Below are positions 8,741-18,604 of a stretch of 64,000 bases of DNA, piece after piece. The translations under genes were made by a program, and so were the position numbers. Source of the stretch: Pseudomonadales bacterium (GTDB lineage: Bacteria; Pseudomonadota; Gammaproteobacteria; Pseudomonadales; UBA5518); the NCBI GenBank assembly GCA_022072145.1, contig JAJVIG010000043.1, positions 60,665 to 124,664 of the forward strand, read 5' to 3'. Under the pieces are notes generated by a model. That model was given only the letters and a program-made list of their open reading frames with translations. It was not told where the DNA came from and did not search any database. Position 1 is the stretch's first letter; the number at the start of each line of letters is the position of its first letter.

Positions 8741-9781
8741 ATGACAACGACAACCCCGCCGAACCGGGTTCGCTGCGCGCTCGCGCTCGCCGTCTCGCTG
8801 ACCGCCACCGCGCTCAGCGCCGGCGTGACCGACATGAAGCAGGGCAAGGGCGGCAGCGTGGTGCAAGGCGCCGCGGGCACCCAGGGAGCGCAGGGCGACA
8901 CCGGGCTGCGCAAATGCGCGCAACCGCTGGGCGCGGTCGCGGTCGTCGAGCCGCAGGACTACATAATGGCCTCGCTGGCGCGCTACAGCCTGCAGTCGCC
9001 GACCAGCCTGATCCGTCTGATGATCCAGCAGTCGAACTGCTTCATCGTGGTCGAGCGCGGCATGGGCATGCAGAACATGATGCAGGAGCGCGCGCTGGCC
9101 GACTCCGGGCAACTGCGCTCGAGCTCGAACATCGGCCAGGGGCAAATGGTCGCAGCGGACTTCGTGCTGACGCCGTCGGTGGTGTTCTCCGACGACAACG
9201 CCGGCGCGGTCGGCGGTGCGATCGGCGGTTTGCTGGGCGGGAAGGCACGCGTGATCGGCGGCCTGGTGGGCGGGCTGAAGTTCAAGGAGGCGCAGACCAG
9301 CATGCTGGTCACCGACGCGCGCTCCGGCGTGCAGGTCGCGGCGGCCGAGGGCAGCGCACGCAAGGCCGACCTCGGACTCGGCGCGTTCATGGGCGGCGGT
9401 GGTGCGGCCGGCGGACTCGGCGGCTACGCCAGCACCGCCGAGGGCAAGGTCATCGCGGCCAGTCTCGCGGACAACTACAACAACATCGTCGGCGTGATCG
9501 AGGGCGATCCGAACCTGCGCCGCAGCGTCGGCACGCTGGCGCAGGAGGCCGCCGCCGGTGGCAGCACGCAGGCCGGCGTGGGCGCCAACGAGGGCGACGT
9601 GATCTACCCGAAAATCAACAACGTGAAGCTGCTCGCGCAGCCGTCGGACGCCGCGAAGGTGGTCGCCGTGCTCTCGAAGTCCGACGAGCTGGTGTACATG
9701 GGCGAGGAAAAGGCCGGCTACCTGAAGGTCGAGGGCGGCATGGGAGGCGGCTGGGTCAAAAAGGCCCTCACGACGCGTTGA
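8741..9781 (+). CDS. CsgG/HfaB-like envelope protein with C-terminal SH3-like domain
   Basis: 346 aa. It begins with a signal peptide (CALALAVSLTATALSAG). Residues ~55-280 look like the CsgG/HfaB/penicillin-binding activator fold: SLIRLMIQQSNCFIVVERG, then VAADFVLTPSVVFS, Gly-rich GGAIGGLLGGKARVIGGL and later VTDARSGVQVAAAEGSA. The last ~65 residues (VKLLAQPSDAAKVVAVL... GGGWVKKAL) resemble a bacterial SH3 domain. No lipobox cysteine is obvious. No curli genes are nearby, so a curli secretion role is unlikely. A general envelope or stress role is inference. Confidence 0.8.
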   Translation: MTTTTPPNRVRCALALAVSLTATALSAGVTDMKQGKGGSVVQGAAGTQGAQGDTGLRKCAQPLGAVAVVEPQDYIMASLARYSLQSPTSLIRLMIQQSNCFIVVERGMGMQNMMQERALADSGQLRSSSNIGQGQMVAADFVLTPSVVFSDDNAGAVGGAIGGLLGGKARVIGGLVGGLKFKEAQTSMLVTDARSGVQVAAAEGSARKADLGLGAFMGGGGAAGGLGGYASTAEGKVIAASLADNYNNIVGVIEGDPNLRRSVGTLAQEAAAGGSTQAGVGANEGDVIYPKINNVKLLAQPSDAAKVVAVLSKSDELVYMGEEKAGYLKVEGGMGGGWVKKALTTR

Positions 9782-9917
9782 GTCCGGGCGCAGCCCGGAC
9801 CTACGCGCGAACGTCCGCAGGTTCGGCCTGCGGCCGAACGATGCCACCGCCGAACGACATCTCCGCGTAGGTTCGGCCTGTGGCCGAACACCGGCCATGT
9901 CCGGGCACAACCCGGAC

Positions 9918-9923
<6 letters not shown>
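9782..9923. repeat. Cluster of GTAGG-palindrome repeats (four units, two subtypes)
   Basis: Between two convergent genes lie four short palindromes: GTCCGGGCGCAGCCCGGAC (9782-9800), GGTTCGGCCTGCGGCCGAAC (9820-9839), GGTTCGGCCTGTGGCCGAAC (about 9870-9889) and ATGTCCGGGCACAACCCGGA, continuing CCTACG (9898-9923). Each is a stem with a 3-base loop, flanked on one side by GTAGG/CCTAC. Two stem types occur (TCCGGGC and TTCGGCC). The last unit overlaps the stop codon of the minus-strand acyl-CoA dehydrogenase. The same families recur at 34785 and 37496. They behave like REP-type elements and may also end transcription from both sides. Confidence 0.85.
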
Positions 9924-11060
<1,137 letters not shown>

Positions 11061-11087
11061 GGTGCGGCGTTCCCCGGTGGCGGTTAC

Positions 11088-13223
11088 TCAGTACGGTGCG
11101 TTGCGTGCGGCGCGCTCGATCAGCGAGGCCGGCGGCTCGAAGCGTTCGCCGTAGTGCTCGGCGAGTTCGCGCGCGCGCGCCACGAAGTGCTCCAGCCCGT
11201 AGCCGTTGACGTACTGCAGCACGCCGCCGGTCCAGGCCGGGAAGCCGATGCCGAAGATCGAGCCGATGTTCGCGTCGCGGGCGGTGGTGACCACGCCCTC
11301 GTCGAGACAGCGCACGGTCTCCAGCGACTGCACGAACAGCAGCCGCTCGCGTATGTCGGCCAGCGGCACCATGTCTGCCGTCGGCTGGAAGCGCGCCGCG
11401 AGTCCGGGCCACAGGAACTTGCGCCCGCCCTCGGGATACTCGTAGAAACCGCGACCGGCGGCCTTGCCGGCGCGCTGCTGCTCGAGCATCCAGTCGATCA
11501 CGCTCTCGGCGCGATGCGGCTGGTACGCACGGCCCTCGGCGCGCAGGTCAGCGATCGTCTGGTGGCGGATCTTCGACATCAGCGTGAGGCTCACCTCGTC
11601 GGATACCGCCAGCGGTCCGACCGGGAATCCCGCGAGCAGTGCGCCGTTCTCGATCGCCGCCGGCGCCACGCCCTCGGTCAGCATCGCGATGCCTTCCTGG
11701 CAGTAGGTGCCGAACACGCGCGAGGTGAAGAAGCCGCGCGCGTCGTTGACGATCACCGGCGTCTTGCCGATCTGCTGCACGAAGTCGTACGAGCGCGCGA
11801 GCGTGGCGGCACTGGTCGCGCGCCCGCAGATGATCTCGACCAGCGGCATGCGGTCTGCCGGCGAGAAGAAATGCAGCCCGATGAAGTTCTGCGGCCGCGC
11901 GCTGGCCTCCGCCAGGCCGGTGATCGGCAGCGTCGAGGTGTTCGACGCGAAGATCGCGGTGTCGGGCAGCGCGGCCTCGGCCTCGCGCGTCACGCGCGCC
12001 TTGAGCTCGCGGTCCTCGAACACCGCCTCGATCACCAGCTCGCAGCCGGCCAGATCGGCCGCGTCGGCCGTGGTGCGGATGCGCGCCAGCGTGGCGTCGT
12101 GCGCCTGCTGCGTGAGCTTGCCCTTGGCGAGCTGCTTGCCGAGCAGTTTCGCCGAATACGCCTTGCCCTTCCCGGCGCCCTCGAGGTCGACGTCCTTCAG
12201 CACCACCTCGATGCCGCGCACCGCGCAGGCGTGCGCGATCGCCGCGCCCATCATGCCGGCGCCGAGGATTCCCACCCGCGCGAAGCGCGCGCGCTCCACC
12301 TCGCGCGGCCGGCCCGCGCCGGACTTGATCTCGTTCAGCTGGAACCAGAAGGTGTTGATCATGTTGCGCGCGACGGTGCCCTGCGCGAGCCACACGAACC
12401 AGCGCGTCTCGATGCGCATCGCCGAGTCGATGTCGACCTGCGTGCTCTCGACGGCGACGCCGAGGATCGCTTCCGGCGCCGGCATCACGCCCCTGGTCGT
12501 CTCGCGCAGCATCGCCGGCGCGATCATCAGTTTCGGCGCCAGCGCCGGGCTGGCCGGTGTGCCCCCCGGGATGCGGTAGTCCTTGCGGTCGTAGGGTTGC
12601 TGCGCGTCCGGATGCGCCAGGATCCACGCGCGCGCCTGCGCGAGCATCTCTTCCGGCGTGGCCGCGAGTTCGTGGATCAGCCCGGCCCGCAGCCCTTGCG
12701 CCGGGTTGAACTGCTTGCCTTCGAGCAGGTACGGCAACGCCACCTCGATGCCGAGCAGGCGCACCATGCGCACGATGCCGCCGCCGCCGGGCAGCAGGCC
12801 CAGCGTGACCTCGGGCAGTCCCAGCGCGATCTTCGGATCGTCGAGCGCGATGCGGTGGTGTGCGCACAGGCACAGCTCCCAGCCGCCGCCGAGCGCCGCG
12901 CCGTTGATCGCGGCCACCACCGGCTTGCCGAGCGTCTCGAGCGCGCGCAGCTGCTCCTTCAGCGCGTGCGCCACCGCCCACATCGCCTCGGCACCGGACT
13001 CGCGGGCGTTGATCATTTCCTTCAGGTCGGCGCCGGCGAAGAAGCTCGACTTCGCCGAGCGCAGGATCACCCCGGCGAGCGCCGTCTCGGCGCGCAGTGC
13101 CGTGATCGCCCCGGCGAACGAGGCGCGGAACTCCGCGTTCATCAGGTTCGCCGATTCGTTCGGGTTGTCGAAGACCAGATGGACGATGTTCGCGTCGTCC
13201 TTTTCGTAGCGGATGCTGTTCAT
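11088..13223 (-). CDS. fadB: Multifunctional enoyl-CoA hydratase / 3-hydroxyacyl-CoA dehydrogenase
   Basis: 711 aa, the size of FadB/FadJ. Residues 1-~190 are a crotonase domain (GADLKEMINARE, INGAALGGGWELCLCAHH, LPEVTLGLLPGGGGIVRM, with the catalytic Glu of that motif present). The NAD-binding part follows with RVGILGAGMMGAAIAHA near residue 310, IFASNTSTLPITGL and the substrate motif GLHFFSPADRMPLVEII. A C-terminal dehydrogenase domain completes it. ATG at 13221-13223. It lies 31 bp after the thiolase and 27 bp before the dehydrogenase gene. FadB versus FadJ cannot be settled by eye; the symbol marks the family. Confidence 0.93.
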   Translation of the reverse strand: MNSIRYEKDDANIVHLVFDNPNESANLMNAEFRASFAGAITALRAETALAGVILRSAKSSFFAGADLKEMINARESGAEAMWAVAHALKEQLRALETLGKPVVAAINGAALGGGWELCLCAHHRIALDDPKIALGLPEVTLGLLPGGGGIVRMVRLLGIEVALPYLLEGKQFNPAQGLRAGLIHELAATPEEMLAQARAWILAHPDAQQPYDRKDYRIPGGTPASPALAPKLMIAPAMLRETTRGVMPAPEAILGVAVESTQVDIDSAMRIETRWFVWLAQGTVARNMINTFWFQLNEIKSGAGRPREVERARFARVGILGAGMMGAAIAHACAVRGIEVVLKDVDLEGAGKGKAYSAKLLGKQLAKGKLTQQAHDATLARIRTTADAADLAGCELVIEAVFEDRELKARVTREAEAALPDTAIFASNTSTLPITGLAEASARPQNFIGLHFFSPADRMPLVEIICGRATSAATLARSYDFVQQIGKTPVIVNDARGFFTSRVFGTYCQEGIAMLTEGVAPAAIENGALLAGFPVGPLAVSDEVSLTLMSKIRHQTIADLRAEGRAYQPHRAESVIDWMLEQQRAGKAAGRGFYEYPEGGRKFLWPGLAARFQPTADMVPLADIRERLLFVQSLETVRCLDEGVVTTARDANIGSIFGIGFPAWTGGVLQYVNGYGLEHFVARARELAEHYGERFEPPASLIERAARNAPY

Positions 13224-13254
13224 GCGAGCGTTCCCCAGGCTGCGGAGGCGGTGA

Positions 13255-14466
13255 TCACAGGCGTTCGACTATGGTGGCGATGCCCATGCCGCCGCCCACG
13301 CAGGCGGTGACGACGCCGTAGCGTCCGCAGCGCGCCTCGAGCTCGTCGAGCACCGTGCCGATCAGCATCGCGCCGGTGGCGCCCAGCGGGTGGCCCATCG
13401 CGATCGCGCCACCGTTGACGTTGATGCGATCGAAGGACACGCCGGTCTCGCGCTGGAAATGCAGCACCACCGACGCGAAGGCCTCGTTGACTTCGAACAG
13501 GTCGATGTCCCCGATCTCGAGCCCCGCGACCGCCAGCGCCTTGCGGGTCGCCGGCGCGGGGCCGACCAGCATGATCGTGGGATCGGTACCGACCACGGCC
13601 GAGGCGACCACGCGCCCGCGCGCACGCAAGCCGAGCCGCTCGCCCGCCGCGCGCGAGCCGACCAGCACCAGCGCCGCGCCGTCGACGATTCCGGAGGAAT
13701 TGCCGGCCGTGTGCACGTGTTCGATGCGTTCCACGTGCGGGTACTTCGCGCGCGGCACGCCGTCGAAACCCATCTCGCCCATGAACTGGAACGAGGGTGG
13801 CAGCTTCGCCAGCGAGGCGAGCGAGCTGTCGGGGCGCACCGTCTCGTCGCGCTCGAGGATCAGCAGGCCGTTGCGGTCGCGCACCGGCACGATCGACTTC
13901 GCGAACGCCCCGCGCGCCCACGCGGCGGTGGCGCGCCGGTGCGATTCGACCGCGAACGCATCCACGTCGTTGCGGCTGAATCCGTCGAGGGTGGCGATCA
14001 GGTCGGCGCCTATTCCCTGCGGCATGAAATGCGTGTCGAGGCTGGTTTCCGGGTCGACGCCCATCGCGCCGCCGTCGGAGCCCATCGGCACGCGCGACAT
14101 CGACTCCACGCCGCCCGCCACCACCAGCTGTTCCCAGCCCGAGCGGATCTTCATCGCCGCGAGGTTGACCGCCTCGGCGCCGGAAGCGCAGAAGCGGTTC
14201 AGCGTCACGCCCGCCACGTCCTCGTCCCAGCCGGCCGCGAGCGAGGCGATCTTCGCGATGTCGGCGCCCTGGTCACCCACCGCCGCCACGCAGCCGAGCA
14301 CGATGTCGTCGACCTGGCTGGTGTCGGTGATGCGGTTGCGGCGCGCGAGTTCGCGGAGCAGGTTCGCGACCAGCGTGATCGGTTTGACCTCGTGCAGCGC
14401 GCCGCTCGCCTTGCCGCGCCCGCGCGGCGTGCGGATCGCGTCGTAGATGAACGCTTCGTTGGTCAT
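13255..14466 (-). CDS. Acetyl-CoA C-acyltransferase (FadA-like thiolase)
   Basis: 403 aa. The nucleophile is Cys93 in [32 protein letters not shown] and [14 protein letters not shown] carry the catalytic His and second Cys. ATG at 14464-14466 has GGAGAGG eight bases upstream, which decides the start over an upstream reading beginning at 14559. First gene of the minus-strand thiolase - FadB - acyl-CoA dehydrogenase operon. The upstream gap holds a repeated motif that may be the operator (14531-14563). Confidence 0.95.
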   Translation of the reverse strand: MTNEAFIYDAIRTPRGRGKASGALHEVKPITLVANLLRELARRNRITDTSQVDDIVLGCVAAVGDQGADIAKIASLAAGWDEDVAGVTLNRFCASGAEAVNLAAMKIRSGWEQLVVAGGVESMSRVPMGSDGGAMGVDPETSLDTHFMPQGIGADLIATLDGFSRNDVDAFAVESHRRATAAWARGAFAKSIVPVRDRNGLLILERDETVRPDSSLASLAKLPPSFQFMGEMGFDGVPRAKYPHVERIEHVHTAGNSSGIVDGAALVLVGSRAAGERLGLRARGRVVASAVVGTDPTIMLVGPAPATRKALAVAGLEIGDIDLFEVNEAFASVVLHFQRETGVSFDRINVNGGAIAMGHPLGATGAMLIGTVLDELEARCGRYGVVTACVGGGMGIATIVERL

Positions 14467-14530
14467 GCCATGCCTCTCCAGCGCATCGTGCGGTGCCGGT
14501 GATCGTGGAGAGCGGCCGCGTGCGCGGCAA

Positions 14531-14563
14531 TGATCAAAACGGTCACCCGGGTTGACCAAAACG
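14531..14563. promoter_or_regulatory. Candidate operator: direct repeat plus dyad upstream of beta-oxidation operon
   Basis: TGATCAAAACG (14531-14541) is repeated as TGACCAAAACG (14553-14563) exactly 22 bp apart, about two helical turns. Between and across them GGTCACCCGGGTTGACC is an imperfect dyad. The element lies 65-97 bp upstream of the thiolase ATG in an otherwise featureless 139-bp gap. Its placement suggests a binding site for a TetR- or GntR-type fatty-acid regulator. No regulator gene is adjacent, so this is inference. Confidence 0.4.
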
Positions 14564-14605
14564 ATAGCGCAGGCTGCAACGGCTGCGGTCGTGGACCGGA
14601 ACGGA

Positions 14606-15349
14606 TCAGCGGAAGACTTTCTTCAGCAGCTCGGTGCTGCGTGCCGCGGGGTTGCGGCGGATGTTGCGCTCCTCGTCGGCGAGCTTCAGGAACAGCCCGT
14701 CCAGCGTCTTGTCGGTCACGTACTCGTCGAGGTCGACGTTCCCGCCGAGCGCCTCGCCGAGCGCGCCGGCCTTGTCGAGCATGCGCTTGTAGGAGCGCGT
14801 GACGCCGGCGTTGGCGGTCGCCTTGCGCACGATCGGCAGCATCGCGGTGGTGAGTTCCTCGCTGGTGTGGTCGCGGAAGTAGGCGGTCGCGGCGTCGTCG
14901 GGGCCGGTCAGGATGTGCCGCGCGTCGGCGATCGACATCTCGCGCACCGCGTCGCCCACGATCGGGGCCGCGGCGAGCACCGCCTGCTCGGCGGCGCGGT
15001 TCACGGTGGTGGTGAACTCGTCCACGGCATCGCCCTTGCCGAGCTTGCGCAGCGTGCTCTCGAGTTTCTTCAGCTTGCCCGGCAACGCAATGCGCACGCT
15101 GGGGTCGTCGAGGTAACCGCCCTTGCGCCCGAGGCCGCGGATCGCGCGCTCGGCGCCCACGCCGAGCGCCTCGCGCAGCCCGCCGTCCATCTCGCGGGTG
15201 CTCAGCCCGGCCGTGCTGCTGCCGGCGGCGGGCTTCAGCGCCGTTCCGGTCACGCCCTCCAGGCGTTCGCGCCAGTCGGCGCCGGATGCGGGGCCGCCGG
15301 CGCCGAGCGCGGCGGCGGTGGCCAGGACGATGACGAGGTGGCGTTTCAT
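14606..15349 (-). CDS. DUF4197 secreted protein
   Basis: 247 aa with a signal peptide ([22 protein letters not shown]). The mature part matches the DUF4197 pattern as I know it: [54 protein letters not shown] and C-terminal [20 protein letters not shown] followed by [16 protein letters not shown]. Function is unknown; the protein is exported to the periplasm. ATG 15347-15349 has GGAGGA nine bases upstream. Divided from the AraC gene upstream (stop 15393) by 43 bp, same strand, but no functional link is visible. Confidence 0.88.
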   Translation of the reverse strand: MKRHLVIVLATAAALGAGGPASGADWRERLEGVTGTALKPAAGSSTAGLSTREMDGGLREALGVGAERAIRGLGRKGGYLDDPSVRIALPGKLKKLESTLRKLGKGDAVDEFTTTVNRAAEQAVLAAAPIVGDAVREMSIADARHILTGPDDAATAYFRDHTSEELTTAMLPIVRKATANAGVTRSYKRMLDKAGALGEALGGNVDLDEYVTDKTLDGLFLKLADEERNIRRNPAARSTELLKKVFR

Positions 15350-15392
15350 CGGCAGGATCCTCCCCTGGGTTCCGGAGCACGGAGCGCGTGTG

Positions 15393-16421
15393 CTACGGGC
15401 GGTTCGCGGCCTCACGATACGCCCCCGGCGTCGTGCCGGTCCACTTCCTGAACGCGCGGTGGAAGGCGCTGGGCTCGGAGAAGCCGATCGAGGCGGCGAT
15501 CTCGTTCGCGCTGCGCGTGGTTTCCAGCAGCTGCCGGATCGCACTCTCCTTGCGCACCGAATCCTTGATCTCCTGGAAACCGTTGCCTTCCTCGCGCAGG
15601 CGCCGGCGCAGCGTAGGCGCGCTGATGCCGAGCAGCGTCGCGGCTTCCTCCAGCCCCAGCCCGACCACGTCGTCGCGCCGGCGCATCAGGCGGCGCACGG
15701 TGGCCGCCAGCGAGGGCGTGTCGATGTAGCGGCGCATCAGCGACTCGGGCGCGCCGTGCAGGAACTCCGCGAGCTCGGCCGGGCTGCGCGTCAGCGGATG
15801 CTCGAGGTAGCGTGCCGGAAAGACCACGCAGTTGCGCGCGGCCGAGAAGTAGTGGTCGCAGGGAAACATGCGCTGGTACTCGTCGCGATAGTTCGCCGGC
15901 TCGAAGGCGAACAGGATGCGCTCGGGCAGCACCTCGCGCGCGATCAGCCAGCTCGCCCAGCGCAGCCAGATCACCATCAGCGATTCGATGAACGCGCGAT
16001 CGTCGAGGCCACGCGTATTGCGGTGCGCGAACCGGAGCTCGGCCTCGTCGCCGCGTTCGCGCAGGTCGATCGCGAAATCCTCCTGCACCAGCGCGTAGAA
16101 GCGCGCACCGCGCAGCAGCGCGCGGCGCAGGTTCGGGCAGGTGATCGTCGCGTGGCACATCATGGCGAACAGCCCCGGTGCCAGCGGCCGCGCCGTGAAG
16201 CCGGCGGCCTCGCAGCCCAGCGTGTCCCAGGTCAGGCGGATCAGGCGCGCGAACACGTCGATAGGCACCGCCGTGGCCGCGGGCGCATACAGTCCCGGGC
16301 AGCCGGCGCGCACGGCGAGCGTGGCCGTGTCGATGCCGGCCGCCTCGGCGGCCACGAGGTGGGCGCGCACCAGCTCCGGCGCGACCGTGATGTGCGAACG
16401 AGGCGCGGGCGTAGCCGCCAT
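15393..16421 (-). CDS. AraC-family transcriptional regulator (OruR/arabinose-binding N-domain type)
   Basis: 342 aa. The N-terminal ~200 residues resemble the AraC_binding_2-like ligand domain found in OruR/ArgR-type regulators (GLFAMMCHATITCPNLRRAL, AFIESLMVIWLRWASWLI). The C-terminal ~85 residues are a double helix-turn-helix: LEEAATLLGISAPTLRRRL and NEIAASIGFSEPSAFHRAFR followed by KWTGTTPGAYR. ATG at 16419-16421; the ribosome site is weak. Such regulators often control neighbouring catabolic genes, but nothing divergent is adjacent. Ligand unknown. Confidence 0.9.
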   Translation of the reverse strand: MAATPAPRSHITVAPELVRAHLVAAEAAGIDTATLAVRAGCPGLYAPAATAVPIDVFARLIRLTWDTLGCEAAGFTARPLAPGLFAMMCHATITCPNLRRALLRGARFYALVQEDFAIDLRERGDEAELRFAHRNTRGLDDRAFIESLMVIWLRWASWLIAREVLPERILFAFEPANYRDEYQRMFPCDHYFSAARNCVVFPARYLEHPLTRSPAELAEFLHGAPESLMRRYIDTPSLAATVRRLMRRRDDVVGLGLEEAATLLGISAPTLRRRLREEGNGFQEIKDSVRKESAIRQLLETTRSANEIAASIGFSEPSAFHRAFRKWTGTTPGAYREAANRP

Positions 16422-16494
16422 GGGGCCTGACCGTGAGGCGGAGAACGCCGCGGAGTATAGCGCCCGTCAGGTAGCCGCCAGCGTCGCGCGCGTC

Positions 16495-17070
16495 TCAACC
16501 GGCATCCGGAACCGGCGGCGGTGGCGCCGGCGGTGTGGCCGGCACCGAAGCATCCGGCGCATCGGCGTCCGGCGTCCCGGAGCGCTGGATGCGGCCCTCG
16601 AAGTGCCGCGGTCCGCCGCCTCCGCGCGGCGGCTGCAGCAGGGCATCCATCATCGCGCGCCGCTCCGCTGCCGGCAGTGCGAGCACCGTGTCGACGAAGC
16701 GTCGGTGCAGCCGCTGCTGCAGCGCGGCGTTGCGCTCGCGCAGCGTGGCGAGCTGGCGCTCCACCTGCGTGCGCCGTGGCGGTTCGCGCGCAAGCTCCTC
16801 GGCCAGTGCCTTCCTGAGCGCGTGCATCTCGCGATGATGCCGGCGCATCTCGGCCAGCGGGGGCAGCAGGTGCCGGCGCAGTTCCATGCGCCGCGCCTCG
16901 GGAATGAACCCCAGGCGTGCATCGACCTCGCGTTCGAACGGCGGCGGCTGCATCGCCCGCGCGCCCACGCGCCCGGCCAGCACGCCGCCGAGGAACAGGT
17001 TGCCCGCCACCGACACCGCGAGCAGCGCGCCGAGCACGCCCGGGCGCGCGAGTTTCTGGATCGTGCTCAC
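16495..17070 (-). CDS. Membrane-anchored periplasmic Spy/CnrX-like sensor protein
   Basis: 191 aa with one N-terminal transmembrane segment (GVLGALLAVSVAGNLFLGGV, about residues 11-35) and a helical periplasmic part rich in Arg, Glu, Leu (PEARRMELRRHLLPPLAEMR; ATLRERNAALQQRLHRRFVD). This is the pattern of heavy-metal resistance/Spy-like periplasmic proteins that regulate ECF sigma factors. The tail is Pro/Ala rich and disordered. It starts with GTG at 17070, overlapping the upstream anti-sigma stop by four bases (GTGA), so translation is coupled. The trigger (metal, misfolded protein) is not visible. Confidence 0.8.
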   Translation of the reverse strand: MSTIQKLARPGVLGALLAVSVAGNLFLGGVLAGRVGARAMQPPPFEREVDARLGFIPEARRMELRRHLLPPLAEMRRHHREMHALRKALAEELAREPPRRTQVERQLATLRERNAALQQRLHRRFVDTVLALPAAERRAMMDALLQPPRGGGGPRHFEGRIQRSGTPDADAPDASVPATPPAPPPPVPDAG

Positions 17071-17492
17071 TGGAATTCCTCCATCGCACTGGTGTTGCCG
17101 AGCAGCAACTCGGCGTAGGCGGGATCCTCCTGCACCGTATCGGCCTGCGTGAACCCGAGCACGAAGCCGAGCAGCGCCGACGCCGCGAAGCCCCCCGACA
17201 GCCAGGCCCCGTAGCGGTGCCGCGGCGCCGGCGGCACGCGCAGGCCGCGTGTGGCCGGCAAGGACGCATCCCGGCCGGCGGCGGCCACGATGCGCGCCAC
17301 GCGCGCCTCGTCGTCGTCGAGCGGCGGTTGCCACGCCGCGAGGAAGTGGTCCACCCGCTCGGCGTCGGCCAGGATCGCCATGCCCTGCTCGCTGCTCGCG
17401 AAGCGGTCGTACAGCGCGCGTTCGTGGTCCGGCCAGCGCGCCCGATCGGCACCCCAGGCCTGTGCGAGTTCGGTGAAACGCCCGATGCCCAT
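17067..17492 (-). CDS. Membrane anti-sigma factor-like protein
   Basis: 141 aa. A cytoplasmic N-terminal ~95 residues (RFTELAQAWGADRARWPDHE) is followed by one transmembrane helix at about 97-115 (WLSGGFAASALLGFVLGFT) and a short periplasmic tail. This topology, with its position directly after an ECF sigma gene, is that of an anti-sigma factor, although no HxxxCxxC zinc motif is present. AGGAGG stands six bases before the ATG. It follows the sigma stop by eight bases and overlaps the next gene by four. Confidence 0.75.
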   Translation of the reverse strand: MGIGRFTELAQAWGADRARWPDHERALYDRFASSEQGMAILADAERVDHFLAAWQPPLDDDEARVARIVAAAGRDASLPATRGLRVPPAPRHRYGAWLSGGFAASALLGFVLGFTQADTVQEDPAYAELLLGNTSAMEEFQ

Positions 17493-17500
17493 GCGTCCTC

Positions 17501-18115
17501 CTAGTGCAGCTCGCCGCGCAACCGTTCGCGCAGCGCCGCCCGCCCGCGCGAGAGCAGCGACTCCAGCGCTCCCTCGCTGATGCCCATGATCGCCGCTGCC
17601 TCAACCTGCGGCAGGCTTTCGTAGTGGCTCAGCACCAGCGCCACGCGCTGGCGTTCCGGCAGCGCGTCGAGCGCCGCCCGCACGCGTGCGCCGCGCTGCT
17701 CGTGCTCGAGCTGCTCCGCCGGCGTGGGTCCGGGGTCCTCCAGCGCCTCGTCGAGTTCCTCGTGCGCGCGGCGGCGCCGGCGCAACTCGTCGATCGCGAG
17801 GTTGTGCACCACGCGGTAGAACCAGGTCGTGAAGCGCGCGCGGCCCTGCCACTGCGCCGCGCCGTTCCATACCCGCAGGAACGCGTTCTGCACCACTTCC
17901 TCGGCGGTCTCGTGGCTACCGGTCAGGCGGGTCGCGAAACGCGCCGCCCAGCCCCCGTGGCGGCGCACCAGCTCGGCGAGCGCGCGCGCGTCGCGGCGCG
18001 CCAGCGCGCCGACCAGTGCCTCGTCCGTCGTCTCGGCGCTGCCGCTCACGATGCTCCCCGGTGGTTCCTGCGCCGGCACGACCGGCGCTCGCCGCAAGGG
18101 CGGGATCGCGCTCAT
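17501..18115 (-). CDS. ECF-type RNA polymerase sigma factor
   Basis: 204 aa. Region 2 is seen as AAEEVVQNAFLRVWNG-like sequence (TAEEVVQNAFLRVWNGAAQW) and TTWFYRVVHNLAIDELRRRR. Region 4 is LDALPERQRVALVLSHYESL, then VEAAAIMGISEGALESLLSR with RGRAALRERL. A ~25 residue Pro/Ala N-terminus precedes region 2. I chose ATG 18115; the ribosome site is weak. It heads the sigma / anti-sigma / periplasmic sensor operon, so autoregulation is likely. The target regulon is not visible in the window. Confidence 0.93.
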   Translation of the reverse strand: MSAIPPLRRAPVVPAQEPPGSIVSGSAETTDEALVGALARRDARALAELVRRHGGWAARFATRLTGSHETAEEVVQNAFLRVWNGAAQWQGRARFTTWFYRVVHNLAIDELRRRRRAHEELDEALEDPGPTPAEQLEHEQRGARVRAALDALPERQRVALVLSHYESLPQVEAAAIMGISEGALESLLSRGRAALRERLRGELH

Positions 18116-18245
18116 GTTCGCAAATGTCCCCCTGGCGCCGCCATCGCCGCCCGCGCTGCGCAACGGCCTGTGGCAGTCAGACGAGCGAGGGCGGGAGATT
18201 CCTTCGCGGCGCGGACATGGACCCCGACGGCGGGGTGTCCCGCAC

Positions 18246-18380
18246 GGCGTGGCGCCCGGTTACACCAGCGGCAGCATCCAGCGCGTGGACCTCGCGAGCG
18301 GGTGGGATCTCGCCGGTGCCGGGTATTACGCTCCCACGGCCAGCTAGTTGCGATGGACCGGCCGCGCCCCGGCCACGTTC
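18246..18380 (+). pseudogene. Fragment of an SMP-30/NHL-like beta-propeller gene (left copy)
   Basis: Two frames hold pieces of the same kind of protein: GVAPGYTSGSIQRVDLASG (from 18246) and, after a frame change, GQLVAMDRPRPGH (18340-18378). The second piece closely matches the end of the right-hand fragment at 21908-22045 (GRLVAMDWPRPGLR), and the DNA is also similar over about 40 bases. It lies in the otherwise gene-free 18116-18604 interval, directly before an IS91-like fragment. Identification as SMP-30-like is by motif only. Confidence 0.5.
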
Positions 18381-18384
18381 GAGG

Positions 18385-18462
18385 GTGGACTTGACCCGTT
18401 ACCACGGTGTGCTCGCACTGAATCACCGCTGGCGTGTGCAGGTGACGCCGACGGGCAGGGGC
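18385..18462 (+). mobile_element. Fragment of an IS91-family (Y2) transposase, middle part
   Basis: The translation VDLTRYHGVLALNHRWRVQV, continuing TPTGRG, matches the conserved block of IS91/IS801/ISCR-type transposases (usually NLTRFHGVFAPN...). Only about 26 codons survive and the frame then runs into unrelated sequence. The complementary C-terminal piece lies at 21701-21850, after the SDR-DUF1214-sulfotransferase operon. The remainder of 18463-18604 shows no gene. A TATACT at 18550-18555 may be the -10 of the SDR operon. Confidence 0.7.
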
Positions 18463-18604
18463 TTTGTTCTGCCTGTCCTTTGTCGAAGGCACGGTGGATT
18501 TCCCTTGTTGTGATTGTGCGTCGGCACGCGGTCAAGATACCTGACCGTATATACTGCGCGACTGCAATCCTGTTTGCCATGATCCGTTCCAGGAGGCCGC
18601 CGTC

